Of a stretch of DNA of 41,798 nt, positions 26,022 to 33,959 are shown piece by piece. The DNA is taken from NCBI GenBank assembly GCA_964648365.1, contig CAZYLK010000033.1:1-41798 (forward strand), in the 5' to 3' direction. Both the position numbers and the translations under genes were made by a program. The notes beneath the pieces were generated by a model, which was not told where the DNA came from, did not search any database, and was given only the letters and a program-made list of their open reading frames with translations. Each line of letters starts with the position of its first letter. The first letter of the stretch is position 1. The DNA comes from SURF-32 sp964648365 (GTDB lineage: Bacteria > Planctomycetota > Phycisphaerae > UBA1845).

Positions 26022-26930
26022 GTGCGAGTCTCGATTATCGTGCTGGGGGTTTTGTGGTTGCTGGCGGGCGGTTGCCGGCGGGGCGCCGACTCGGCTCCCG
26101 GTCCTGGCACCGCGCCGGGCGACGATGCCGGGGGGGGGCGGCTGGTGGTGCTGGCCGCGGCGAGTACGGTGGACGTCATCACCGAACTGGCGGACCAGTT
26201 CGAGCGGGAGACGGGCGTCGCCGTGGAGCTGAGTTTCGCGGCCAGTTCCGTCCTGGCACGTCAGATCGAAGCGGGTGCGCCGGCGGACATTTACCTGAGC
26301 GCGGATCGCGCGTGGATGGACTATCTGCGCGAGCGGAAGCTGGTGCGCGAGGCGACTTGTTTCGATCTGCTGGAGAATCGACTGGTTGTGGTGGTTCCGG
26401 CCGCGCGGGACGGCACTCGCCCGACGGTCGATGAGCACGACGGCGCGCGGGATGACGCACACGTCGCAGCGCACGGCGAGCTAAGCGCGCGCGATGCGCG
26501 GGTGAATGCGCGCGGCGGGGAACCTGTCGCCCTCGATGAGGCGTTCGACTTCGCGGCGCTCTGCGCGGGCGGGCTGGCGCTGGGCGATCCGGCACACGTT
26601 CCCGCGGGCCGGTACGTGCGGCAGGCGCTGGAACATGCGGGCTGGTGGAGTCGCGTTGAGGAGCGCGTGATCCCGGCCGCGGACGTGCGCGAGGCCCTGA
26701 AGTACGTGGCGCTGGGCGAGGTGGACGCGGGGATTGTGTACGCAACGGATGCGGCCGCGTCGTTGGAGGTGCGGGTGGTGGCGCGGGTGCCGCGGGATTG
26801 GCACGATCCGATTCGATATCCGGTGGCGGCGTGTGCGGAGTCGGGCGAGGCGGCGGATCGGTTTCTGGCGTTCCTGCGGCGGCCGTCGTCTGTGGAGATA
26901 TATCGGCGGCGCGGGTTTGTGGCGCCGTGA
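26022..26930 (+). CDS. modA: ModA-like molybdate-binding lipoprotein
   Basis: A 302-residue periplasmic substrate-binding protein of the ModA type, which delivers molybdate to an ABC importer. The GTG at 26022 follows GGGAGG. A signal segment SIIVLGVLWLLAGGC ends in a lipobox, so it is lipid-anchored. Landmarks are LVVLAAASTVDVITELADQFE, VELSFAASSVLARQIEAGAPADIYLSAD, CFDLLENRLVVVVP, LALGDPAHVPAGRYVRQALEHAG, and VDAGIVYATDA. An unusual insert of about 45 residues rich in Ala, Asp, Arg and His follows VVVVP. The expected permease modB would lie next on plus, but the assembly gap begins 12 bases after the stop, so its presence is unknown. Confidence 0.9.
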   Translation: MRVSIIVLGVLWLLAGGCRRGADSAPGPGTAPGDDAGGGRLVVLAAASTVDVITELADQFERETGVAVELSFAASSVLARQIEAGAPADIYLSADRAWMDYLRERKLVREATCFDLLENRLVVVVPAARDGTRPTVDEHDGARDDAHVAAHGELSARDARVNARGGEPVALDEAFDFAALCAGGLALGDPAHVPAGRYVRQALEHAGWWSRVEERVIPAADVREALKYVALGEVDAGIVYATDAAASLEVRVVARVPRDWHDPIRYPVAACAESGEAADRFLAFLRRPSSVEIYRRRGFVAP

Positions 26931-26942
26931 AGACACCGGTTG

Positions 26943-27042
26943 NNNNNNNNNNNNNNNNNNNNNNNNNNNNNNNNNNNNNNNNNNNNNNNNNNNNNNNNNN
27001 NNNNNNNNNNNNNNNNNNNNNNNNNNNNNNNNNNNNNNNNNN
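26943..27042. other. Assembly gap of 100 N
   Basis: Exactly 100 N, the conventional size for a gap of unknown length. It cuts the 3' end of rpe and hides whatever follows modA. The true distance across it is not known. Confidence 0.99.
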
Positions 27043-27689
27043 GCCACGGCCGCGCGGGGCGGGTCGGGGCGGCCGAAGACGGCGGAGCCGGCGACGAAGG
27101 TGTCGGCGCCGGCGCTGACGCAGCGGGGAATCGTGTCGAGGTCAATGCCGCCATCCATCTGCAGACGCTGATGTGACGCCAGCCGCGGGCGCAGTTCTTC
27201 CACCTTGGACAACACGTCGGGGATGAACTTCTGGCCGGAAAAGCCGGGCCAGACGCTCATGACCAGCACGAGTTCGACCTTCTCGATGATCGGGTCGATC
27301 GCCTTCGCGGGCGTAGTCGGATTCAGCGTCACGCCGCAGGCGCAGCCGAGCCCGTGAACAAGATCGACCAGACCCTTCGGGTCGTCTGCGACTTCGATGT
27401 GGAAGTTCAGCAGGTCGCAGCCGGCCTTGGCGAAGGCCTCCGCATAGCGGCCGGGTTCTTCGATCATCAGATGGGCGTCGAAGAAGAGCTTCGAGTGCGG
27501 CCGGATCGACGCAACGACCGGCGGTCCGAAGGTCAGATTGGGCGCGAAGTGGCCGTCCATGACATCGAGGTGAACCATCTCGACGCCGACGGTTTCGATG
27601 CCGTCGAGTTCCTCGCGCAGGCGGGAAAAATCGGCGGAGAGCATCGACGGGGCGATGCGGAGCCTGGGTTCGGCGAGGGACCAATCCAC
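27043..27689 (-). CDS. rpe: Ribulose-phosphate 3-epimerase, 3' end lost in gap
   Basis: Rpe interconverts ribulose-5-phosphate and xylulose-5-phosphate in the pentose phosphate pathway, using a metal-assisted TIM-barrel in the cytoplasm. About 215 residues are visible from a GTG start at 27689, supported by CAGGAG seven bases upstream. Motifs are IAPSMLSADFSRLREELD, MVHLDVMDGHFAPNLTFGP (metal and catalytic Asp), DAHLMIEEPGRYAEAF, VMSVWPGFSGQKFIP, and MDGGIDLDTI and TFVAGSAVFG of the phosphate site. Only the last few residues are missing, into the gap. It lies downstream of pgk on the same strand, separated by a hairpin region, and probably belongs to the same sugar-phosphate cluster. Confidence 0.96.
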
Positions 27690-27958
27690 GGACAAACTCC
27701 TGTTGCGATGGTGACGGGATCGGCGGCGACGAAACGCTTCGGGAAACGCTCCGCGTCCACTGGGCGATCTGCCCTGCATCGCGCGCGTCCACGCGTCCGC
27801 GCCGTATCGCATGGTGCCACTGCTCTTGAGCAGTGCGCCTCAGATACACCCGCGCAGACACTGCTCAAGAGCAGTGGCACCCCGAGGCGGCACTCCGTTC
27901 GGACACTGCTCACGTGCAGTGGCACCCGCTGCACCCGACCAGCGGAGATCCCCCGGCC
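27690..27958. repeat. Hairpin cluster between pgk and rpe
   Basis: Three 18-base palindromes: 27818-27835 (CACTGCTCTTGAGCAGTG), 27859-27876 (CACTGCTCAAGAGCAGTG) and 27904-27921 (CACTGCTCACGTGCAGTG). The first is preceded by GGTGC, and the last two are followed by GCACC. The first two have 8-base perfect arms. They could attenuate or process the pgk-rpe transcript; this is not shown by the sequence. Confidence 0.85.
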
Positions 27959-29194
27959 TCACGCCTCGTCCAGCACCTCAATCGCCGCGAACCGCCGGCC
28001 TTCCAGGAACTCCAGCGACGCTCCGCCGCCGGTGGAGACGTGGGAGACCTTGTCGGCCAGGCCGGCCTGGGTGATGGCGGCGGCGCTGTCGCCGCCGCCG
28101 ATGATGGTGACGGCGCCGCGGGCGGTCGCCTCGACCAGGGCCTGAGCCACGGCCATCGTACCGCGATCGAACGGCTTTGTCTCAAACACGCCCATGGGGC
28201 CGTTCCAGACGATCGTTTTGGCCTTTGAAATGACGTCGCGGAAGTTGTCGATCGTGCGCGGGCCGATGTCCAGGCCCATGAATTTCTGCGTGACGTCCAG
28301 GCCGCAGGTGATCGTCGCGGCGCCGGCCTCGATGCGCTCGGCGGCGACGCAGTCGACGGGCAGCACCAGCTTGTCGCCGGCCTTCTGCCGCAAGCTGCGA
28401 GCCGTGTCGAACGAGTCCGGCTCGACCAGGCTCTCGCCTACGTCGTGCCCGTCGGCCGCCGAGAAAGTGAACATCATCGCGCCGCCGACGAGCAGCGAAT
28501 CGCACTTGCCCAGCAGGCTTTCGATCACCTTGATCTTGTCCGAGACCTTCGCCCCCCCCAGGATGGCGACGAACGGTCGTTTCGGGTCGGCGACGGCTTT
28601 GCCCAGAAACTCCAGTTCCTTCTGCACCAGGTACCCGACGACGCGCGGCCGGCCCGCCATAAGCTGCGGCACGGTTAACATGCTGGCGTTGTCGCGGTGG
28701 CAGGTGCCGAAGGCGTCGTTGACGTAAATGTCGCCGAGGTCGGCGATCTGCTTCGCGAACGCCTGCTTGGCATCCCTCAGCGACGCCTCTTTGGCGGCGT
28801 CCTTGTCCTTAATAGTTTCAGCGTCGTGGAAGCGGAGGTTTTCCAGCACGCAGACGCCGCCATCGCTCAACTGTTTCACGCCGGCCGCGACGCTCGGGCC
28901 AACGCAATCGGGCAGCATGGCGACCGGTCGGCCCAAGTGCTCCGAGAGCCGCCTGGCGACGGGCGCGAGCGAGAACTCGTCGCGGTCGGACGGCTTACCC
29001 GACGGCCGGCCGAGATGGCTCATCAGGATCGCCCTGCCGCCGCCGTCGACGATCCGGCGCACGGTCGGCAGCGCCGCCTGGATGCGGGTCTCGTCGGTGA
29101 TGCGGAGGTCGTCGTCGAGCGGGACGTTCAAATCCAGGCGGACGAGCACACGCTTCGATCGCACGTCGATATCTTCGATGGTCTTCTTGTTCAT
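27959..29194 (-). CDS. pgk: Phosphoglycerate kinase
   Basis: Pgk converts 1,3-bisphosphoglycerate and ADP to 3-phosphoglycerate and ATP in glycolysis, in the cytoplasm. The 411-residue protein shows VLVRLDLNVPLDD, AILMSHLGRPSG, IYVNDAFGTCHRDNAS, AILGGAKVSDKI, TIVWNGPMGVFE, and VTIIGGGDSAAAI. The length is normal. The start at ATG 29194 is where similarity begins; the only Shine-Dalgarno-like sequence, GGTGATC at 29200-29206, lies in a hairpin arm immediately upstream. It follows gapA on the same strand with a 117-base spacer filled by a 36-base-period hairpin array, suggesting a gapA-pgk operon with post-transcriptional tuning. Confidence 0.97.
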   Translation of the reverse strand: MNKKTIEDIDVRSKRVLVRLDLNVPLDDDLRITDETRIQAALPTVRRIVDGGGRAILMSHLGRPSGKPSDRDEFSLAPVARRLSEHLGRPVAMLPDCVGPSVAAGVKQLSDGGVCVLENLRFHDAETIKDKDAAKEASLRDAKQAFAKQIADLGDIYVNDAFGTCHRDNASMLTVPQLMAGRPRVVGYLVQKELEFLGKAVADPKRPFVAILGGAKVSDKIKVIESLLGKCDSLLVGGAMMFTFSAADGHDVGESLVEPDSFDTARSLRQKAGDKLVLPVDCVAAERIEAGAATITCGLDVTQKFMGLDIGPRTIDNFRDVISKAKTIVWNGPMGVFETKPFDRGTMAVAQALVEATARGAVTIIGGGDSAAAITQAGLADKVSHVSTGGGASLEFLEGRRFAAIEVLDEA

Positions 29195-29203
29195 GACCGG
29201 ATC

Positions 29204-29292
29204 ACCGGTGGGAAACCGGCGCCAGACGGACATAGCTTCACCGGTTGAAAACCGGTGCCACATCAGCAGAGAGTCACCGGTTGAAAACCGAT
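29204..29292. repeat. Three-unit, 36-base-period hairpin array in pgk leader
   Basis: Palindromes begin at 29204, 29240 and 29276, exactly 36 bases apart. The central one is ACCGGTTGAAAACCGGT; its neighbours have one arm altered (ACCGGC, ACCGA). The array lies between gapA and pgk and ends ten bases before the pgk start codon. The same 17-base core occurs at 10775-10791. Confidence 0.9.
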
Positions 29293-29311
29293 ACCCCATC
29301 GGCGACGCGGG

Positions 29312-30337
29312 TCACATCGCCGCCACCTTCTTGATCAGATCCGCCGTGCGGCTCGAATAGCCCCATTCGTTGTCGTACCACGAGACGACCTTGACCATGT
29401 TTCCGCCTTCGGCCGGCATGGTCATGGTGCTCTGGGCGTCGATGATGGAGCTGTGCGGGTTGCCGACGATGTCGGAACTGACGATCGGGTCGGTGCAGTA
29501 CTCGAGGATGCCCTTGAGCTTGCCTTCGGCGGCGGTCTTCAGCGCCGCGTTGACCTGATCAACCGTCACGGACTTCTTCAACGTGCAGACGAAGTCAACG
29601 ATCGAGCCATCCGCCACCGGCACGCGCAGCGCGAAGCCGTTGAGCTTGCCGTTGAGTTCCGGCAGCACCTTGCCGACGGCGCGGGCGGCGCCGGTCGAGG
29701 TGGGGATGATGTTCATCGCCGCGGCGCGGGCACGGCGCGGATCTTTGTGTACCAGGTCCGCAATACTCTGGTCGTTCGTGTAGGCATGAACGGTGGTCAT
29801 CAGGCCCTCGACCACGCCGAACGAATCGTGCAGCACCTTGACCATCGGGGCCAGGCAGTTGGTGGTGCAACTCGCGTTGGAGATGCACTTGTGTTCCGGC
29901 TTGAGCAGATGATCGTTGACGCCCAGCACGCACATGAGGTCGGGCTGATCCTTCGAGGGAGCGCTGAGGATGACCTTTTTGGCCCCGGCCTTCAGATGGT
30001 CCCCGTAGCCGCCCTTTTCGCTCTCGCGGGCGGTGAAGACGCCGGTCGACTCCAGCGCCACCTGCACGCCCAGGTCGGCCCAGGGGAGCTTGGCGGGCGA
30101 GCGCTCGGAGAGCACTTTGATCGTCTTGCCGTTGACGATCAGGTTGTTGTCGCGCGCCTCGACGGTTCCCTTGAACCGGCCATGGACCGAGTCATACTGA
30201 AGCAGCAGGCGCAGCGTGGCGGCGTCGCTGAGGTCGTTGATCGCGGCGATCTCGAAATCGCCGCCGCGCTCGGCCATGGCGCGAAAGGTCAGGCGCCCGA
30301 TTCGACCGAAACCGTTGATTCCCACGCGAACGCTCAT
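29312..30337 (-). CDS. gapA: Glyceraldehyde-3-phosphate dehydrogenase, type I
   Basis: GapA oxidises glyceraldehyde-3-phosphate with NAD and phosphate to 1,3-bisphosphoglycerate, the step before Pgk. The 341-residue protein has the Rossmann motif VGINGFGRIGRL at the N-terminus, AGAKKVILSAPSKD, the catalytic SNASCTTNCLAP (Cys near residue 155), TTVHAYTNDQ, GAARAVGKVLPELNGKLNGFALRVP, and SWYDNEWGYSSR at the end. The start at ATG 30337 has GGAG nine bases upstream. It is the first gene of the gapA-pgk-rpe cluster; the region before it is shared with the divergent gene at 30606. Confidence 0.98.
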   Translation of the reverse strand: MSVRVGINGFGRIGRLTFRAMAERGGDFEIAAINDLSDAATLRLLLQYDSVHGRFKGTVEARDNNLIVNGKTIKVLSERSPAKLPWADLGVQVALESTGVFTARESEKGGYGDHLKAGAKKVILSAPSKDQPDLMCVLGVNDHLLKPEHKCISNASCTTNCLAPMVKVLHDSFGVVEGLMTTVHAYTNDQSIADLVHKDPRRARAAAMNIIPTSTGAARAVGKVLPELNGKLNGFALRVPVADGSIVDFVCTLKKSVTVDQVNAALKTAAEGKLKGILEYCTDPIVSSDIVGNPHSSIIDAQSTMTMPAEGGNMVKVVSWYDNEWGYSSRTADLIKKVAAM

Positions 30338-30605
30338 GCTCTGATCTCCAGCAGGGACAGGTTTGGAACTCGGGTGGCGCGAATCGGGCATCGCCGGATT
30401 GCCGGAAAGTGCCGCGGCCGCGGATGACAACGTGGACGCGCCGCCTTACGGTGAAAGTTAGGAACGTCGCGCAGCCTCGTCAAGAACGGGCGAAATCCCC
30501 CCGGCGGGTGCGTGGAGCAGAACTAACCGCCGGGGCCGCGAGTTGTCACAATACTGTTGCAAACGGGGATTCACGGGGAATGGTCGTCGTGAGCGGAGAC
30601 ACGCC
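30338..30605. other. Divergent promoter region of gapA
   Basis: About 270 bases between gapA (minus) and an exported protein gene (plus). It must hold the promoter of the glycolysis cluster. I see no operator-like palindrome or convincing -35/-10 pair; only the ribosome-binding sites next to both starts are clear. Confidence 0.45.
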
Positions 30606-31523
30606 ATGGGTGTTGAACTGTTGATGACGGCGGCGCTGGCGGCGCCGATGGCGCCGGCCGGCATGCCGGACGATTCTGCGGGCACGCCGACGGGAATCGC
30701 CGCCCTTCACGCGTCGATCTGGCGGTCGCCGGAGGGGTGGGTGCTGGAGATGGCATACCGCGTGCAGTGCGATTTCGCGGCCGGGGGCCCGGCGCGTGAA
30801 CCGTACGAACTGACCTTCGAGCTGACCTGGCTGGGCCGGGTCTTGACGGACGTCACGGGCGAGCCCCTGCGATTCACCGTCCCGGTCACCGAGGACGACC
30901 GGCGGCGGATCCCCGATGCGCCCGCCAGCGTGGTGCAGGCTACGCTTGCGGTCGACACGCTCCGGGTGGCGCGCGATCTGGCGGTTACAGCGGCGTTGTG
31001 GCGTGCCGGGGCTGACGAGCCACTGGCGACGGCGGCGGCGCCCGTCGTCCTCACGGCCGCGCCCGTCACGCAGCGCCCGACCCTGCCGCCGGCATACCCC
31101 GTCGATGCTGCCGCGCCCCGGTACCGCCGCATCGACCCTGACGCGGATCTCGACATCGATGACCTCGACGGTTACGTCCGGCGCGGGGCGGACGACTGGC
31201 GGCTGACGGTCGAATACGACATCGAGGTCGAGGATCTGGAGCCGGTGTGCCCGCTGGAGCTGGTCGTCAACGTGACGGAGTTCGGTCGGGTCATCGCCAA
31301 CCGCGACGGTCAGGCACTGGAGTTTGTCATTCCGATGGGCGTGCCGACCGAGGTGGACGACGACGAATACACCTTCGAAGGCGCCGCCGAGATGTCGCTG
31401 CCCACGGGGTCGTTCCGGTCGCCGCGGAATCTGCGGATTCACGCCCGCCTGGTGTCGCCCGGCTTCCCGGCCGTGTTTGACGCGGACTCCGCGTCGGTCA
31501 GCTACGTCTACTCCAAACGATAG
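30606..31523 (+). CDS. Protein with a duplicated beta-sandwich-like domain, unknown function
   Basis: A 305-residue protein. The ATG at 30606 has CGGAG seven bases upstream; the first residues (GVELLMTAALAAPMAPAG) are a weak signal-peptide candidate. Two similar halves are visible. WVLEMAYRVQCDF...YELTFELTWLGRVLTDVTGEPLRFTVPV...LAVTAALW is matched by WRLTVEYDIEVED...LELVVNVTEFGRVIANRDGQALEFVIPM...LRIHARLV. Each is about 90 residues of alternating strands, joined by a Pro/Ala linker, so the gene arose by internal duplication. No family is recognised and no catalytic motif is seen. It is convergent with the response regulator, 14 bases apart. Confidence 0.8.
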   Translation: MGVELLMTAALAAPMAPAGMPDDSAGTPTGIAALHASIWRSPEGWVLEMAYRVQCDFAAGGPAREPYELTFELTWLGRVLTDVTGEPLRFTVPVTEDDRRRIPDAPASVVQATLAVDTLRVARDLAVTAALWRAGADEPLATAAAPVVLTAAPVTQRPTLPPAYPVDAAAPRYRRIDPDADLDIDDLDGYVRRGADDWRLTVEYDIEVEDLEPVCPLELVVNVTEFGRVIANRDGQALEFVIPMGVPTEVDDDEYTFEGAAEMSLPTGSFRSPRNLRIHARLVSPGFPAVFDADSASVSYVYSKR

Positions 31524-31537
31524 CGACGAAGACGAGG

Positions 31538-32194
31538 CTACGGGTTCGTCAAGCCTTCCTTGAAGGCCAGCCGGGCCAGTTCGACGCGATCGTGAACGTC
31601 GAGCTTGGCCATGAGATTGGTGGCGTGTCTCTCCACCGTCTTGACGCTGATGCCCATCGACGCGGCGATGGCCTTCTTGGGCAGTCCGGACGCGATGTAG
31701 CGCATCGTCTCCAGTTCCCGGAACGTGAGGATGGCCACGCGGGATTCACTCGACTCGGCCAGGCTCATGCCTTCGGACGTGACGAGAACGCGGTCTCGGA
31801 TCTGCTGACTGAAAAACGCGCCGCCCTCGGCGACTTCGGCGATGGCCGCGGCGATCGTCTCGGGCGGCTCGCCCTTGGTGAGGTATCCGCGCGCGCCGGC
31901 GTTCAACGCGAGGTCGATGTAGCGGTCGTGGTCGTACCCGCTGAGGAAAATGGTCTTCGACTTGGGTGCAAGGCTGGCAATCCGCCGGGCCGCGTCGAAG
32001 GAGTCCATCCCGGGCATGTCGACATCGAGCACGACCACGTGAGGATTCGCGGCCGGAACGAGCTTGACGGCCTCGTCCGCAGAGGCGGCCTGGCCGACGA
32101 CGAGAAAGTCGGTGCGTCGGGCCAGGTGGTCGGCGAGAGACTTGCGGACCAGGGCATGATCGTCGACGAGCAGGATTCTGATTTCGTCGGGCAT
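31538..32194 (-). CDS. NarL/FixJ-type response regulator
   Basis: A 218-residue two-component response regulator. The receiver domain (1-120) has the acidic pair in LLVDDHALVR, the phosphorylation Asp in VVVLDVDMPGM, the Thr/Ser switch in TIFLSGYDHD, and the Lys in GYLTKGEPPET. The C-terminal LuxR helix-turn-helix reads LTFRELETMRYIASGLPKKAIAASMGISVKTVERHATNLMAKL. It should bind DNA as a phosphorylated dimer and control transcription. The start has GGGGAG eight bases upstream of ATG. No histidine kinase is adjacent, so its partner and regulon are unknown. Confidence 0.95.
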   Translation of the reverse strand: MPDEIRILLVDDHALVRKSLADHLARRTDFLVVGQAASADEAVKLVPAANPHVVVLDVDMPGMDSFDAARRIASLAPKSKTIFLSGYDHDRYIDLALNAGARGYLTKGEPPETIAAAIAEVAEGGAFFSQQIRDRVLVTSEGMSLAESSESRVAILTFRELETMRYIASGLPKKAIAASMGISVKTVERHATNLMAKLDVHDRVELARLAFKEGLTNP

Positions 32195-32715
32195 AAGTCA
32201 GCTCCCCGTAGCAAGAAGCCGTTGCGAGCATGCCGCGTCGGTCGCCGCGACAGACGGGCAACCGGCGCGAAGCAAGGAGGCCGGAATCGGGGGAGGCGCA
32301 CGTCAAAGCTCGCCGGAGCGTCGCCACAGTCACGGTGCAGACCAACCGGCGCAGAATGCACCGCGGACTGGCCGAACGCTCCGTCCGGAAGCTGTCGCAG
32401 CGCGGTGAGGCGGCAGCCGCCGGCGCTTTCTGGCGTACAAATTGTCACCGGGACGGCCGTCTCACGCAGCCTCCCATTCCGACCCACGATGAACAATCTA
32501 CCTCACGATCTCGCGGAAGTCAAAAAGAAAATGACGTCGCCGGAAGCCTGATCGGGGCGGGGGCGACAAGCGGTCTCGCGCGCAGGGCGGCGTCAGGTTC
32601 TCCGGTCGCGCTGCCCTTTGTCGCCGTCCACTGATATACTCCGCCTCGGCTGCGGCGCGCGTCGGCGTGCGGCTGTCGGAAGAGGTTGCGGATCGGTACC
32701 CGCGGAGACGTTTTC
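32195..32715. other. Intergenic region, no supported gene
   Basis: About 520 bases between the response regulator (minus) and ribH (plus), presumably with both promoters. A 20-codon open frame at 32489-32551 (MNNLPHDLAEVKKK...) reads like a peptide but has no ribosome-binding site, so I do not call it a gene. I did not find a convincing FMN riboswitch here, although ribH follows. Confidence 0.5.
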
Positions 32716-33192
32716 ATGCCGGCTGAGATTCACGGCACGCTGTCGGCCGACGGCGCGCGGTTTGCGATCGTGGTGAGCCGATTCAATTCGTTCGTCACGG
32801 ACCGCCTGCTGGAAGGCTCGGTGGACACCCTGAAACGACACGGCGCGGCAGATGAGCAGATGACGGTCGTGCGCGTCCCGGGGGCGTTCGAAATCCCGCC
32901 GGTGACCCGGCGCCTGGCGGAGTCCGGCAAGTTCGACGCGGTCATCTGCCTGGGGTGCGTTATTCGCGGCCAGACGCCTCATTTCGACTACGTGGCCGGC
33001 GAGGCAGCGCGGGGGGTCGGCCGTGTGGCGCTGGAAACCGGGGTTGCGACCGCGTTCGGCGTTTTGACTTGCGACACGCTGGAGCAGGCGATCGAGCGGG
33101 CGGGCAGCAAGGCGGGGAACAAGGGGGCGGACGCCGCCATGACGGCCATCGAACTCGTCAGTATCTACCGCCGGATCGACGCGCTGGGATGA
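32716..33192 (+). CDS. ribH: 6,7-dimethyl-8-ribityllumazine synthase
   Basis: RibH condenses the ribityl-aminouracil with dihydroxybutanone phosphate to form lumazine, the penultimate step of riboflavin synthesis; many form icosahedral shells. The 158-residue protein shows FAIVVSRFNSFVTDRLLEGS, VPGAFEIPPVTRRL, ICLGCVIRGQTPHFDYVAGE with the catalytic His near residue 88, FGVLTCDTLEQAIERAG, and the closing KGADAAMTAIELV. Length is standard. The start at ATG 32716 has GGAG eight bases upstream. It is followed closely by nusB and ftsY, an arrangement in which ribH-nusB is very common in bacteria. Confidence 0.97.
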   Translation: MPAEIHGTLSADGARFAIVVSRFNSFVTDRLLEGSVDTLKRHGAADEQMTVVRVPGAFEIPPVTRRLAESGKFDAVICLGCVIRGQTPHFDYVAGEAARGVGRVALETGVATAFGVLTCDTLEQAIERAGSKAGNKGADAAMTAIELVSIYRRIDALG

Positions 33193-33292
33193 ATCGACCG
33201 GATGTGAGTGCCCCGCGGCACTGGACGGCAAGGCGGCCTCCCGGGCGCGGGACAGGCCGCGATTGCCGCGGGTTTCATGTTGCAGGATAAGA

Positions 33293-33823
33293 ATGATCGC
33301 AGACGCACGAACGGACGAGGCTGGCTTGAGCGATTCCGCGGAACAGACGACCCCGGCGGCGCCGGAACCGGCGCGCCCCGGACGCACGCCGCGCGGCCAG
33401 ACGCGCCGCAGCGGGCGTATTCTGGCGATGCAGATTCTGTGTCAGATCGACGTGCGCGGCGATGAAGCCGCCGACGATCTGGAGACGCTGGCTACGGAAA
33501 CCGGCGGGACGGCCGGCGCCGTGTCGTACGCCGCCGGGCTGATCCGCGCGTGGCAGACCGGCCGAGCCGGCATCGATGCGTGCATTGCGGCGGAGTCGGG
33601 CAACTGGTCGCTGGCGCGGATTTCGATCGTGGAGCGGAACATCCTGCGCGTGGCCGTGGCGGAGTTGCTCGGTGCCGACGTACCACCCAAGGCCGCCATC
33701 AACGAAGCGATCGAGATCGGCAAAGAATACGGCGGCGCCGACACGCCGCGGTTCGTCAACGGCGTGCTGGATGCGGTGTACGCGCGGATGAAAGACGAGA
33801 TGGGAATAGCAGATTGCGAATAG
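33293..33823 (+). CDS. nusB: Transcription antitermination protein NusB
   Basis: NusB binds boxA RNA together with S10 (NusE) and supports antitermination in rRNA operons. The 176-residue protein has the family core RILAMQILCQIDVRG (about 48-60), the helical middle with SGNWSLARISIVERNILRVAVAELL, and PPKAAINEAIEIGKEYGGADTPRFVNGVLDAV. An N-terminal extension of about 45 residues, rich in Ala, Pro and Arg, is longer than usual. The last codons and the TAG stop are formed by a GCGAATAG repeat, so the C-terminal residues GIADCE are repeat-derived. ATG 33293 is preceded by AGGAT; ribH ends 100 bases upstream. Confidence 0.94.
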   Translation: MIADARTDEAGLSDSAEQTTPAAPEPARPGRTPRGQTRRSGRILAMQILCQIDVRGDEAADDLETLATETGGTAGAVSYAAGLIRAWQTGRAGIDACIAAESGNWSLARISIVERNILRVAVAELLGADVPPKAAINEAIEIGKEYGGADTPRFVNGVLDAVYARMKDEMGIADCE

Positions 33824-33934
33824 CGAATGGCGAATAACGAATGAAGAGGCATTGGCCAAAGGCGACGTCGAATGGCGAGGACAACGGCCCACTGTTTTCT
33901 TAATTCGTTATTCGCTATTCGCCATTCGCTATTC
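33804..33934. repeat. Inverted repeat of GCGAATAG/GCGAATGG units
   Basis: Left arm at about 33804-33844 and right arm at about 33900-33934 are built from GCGAATAGCGAATGGCGAATAACGAAT-like units in opposite directions, separated by about 55 bases of unrelated sequence. Together they could form a long hairpin between nusB and ftsY. The left arm encodes the nusB stop; the right arm ends about 25 bases before ftsY. Confidence 0.88.
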
Positions 33935-33959
33935 CGAAAGAGGGGATAAACTCAAACCG

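Noticed and set aside
29453..30427. Plus-strand frame of over 300 codons opposite gapA
   Set aside because: It is a shadow of gapA, whose motifs and start are unambiguous.
32489..32551. 20-codon open frame upstream of ribH
   Set aside because: It has no Shine-Dalgarno and could occur by chance.
32195..32715. FMN riboswitch before ribH
   Set aside because: I could not find the conserved RFN-element segments; the region shows no matching set of paired elements.
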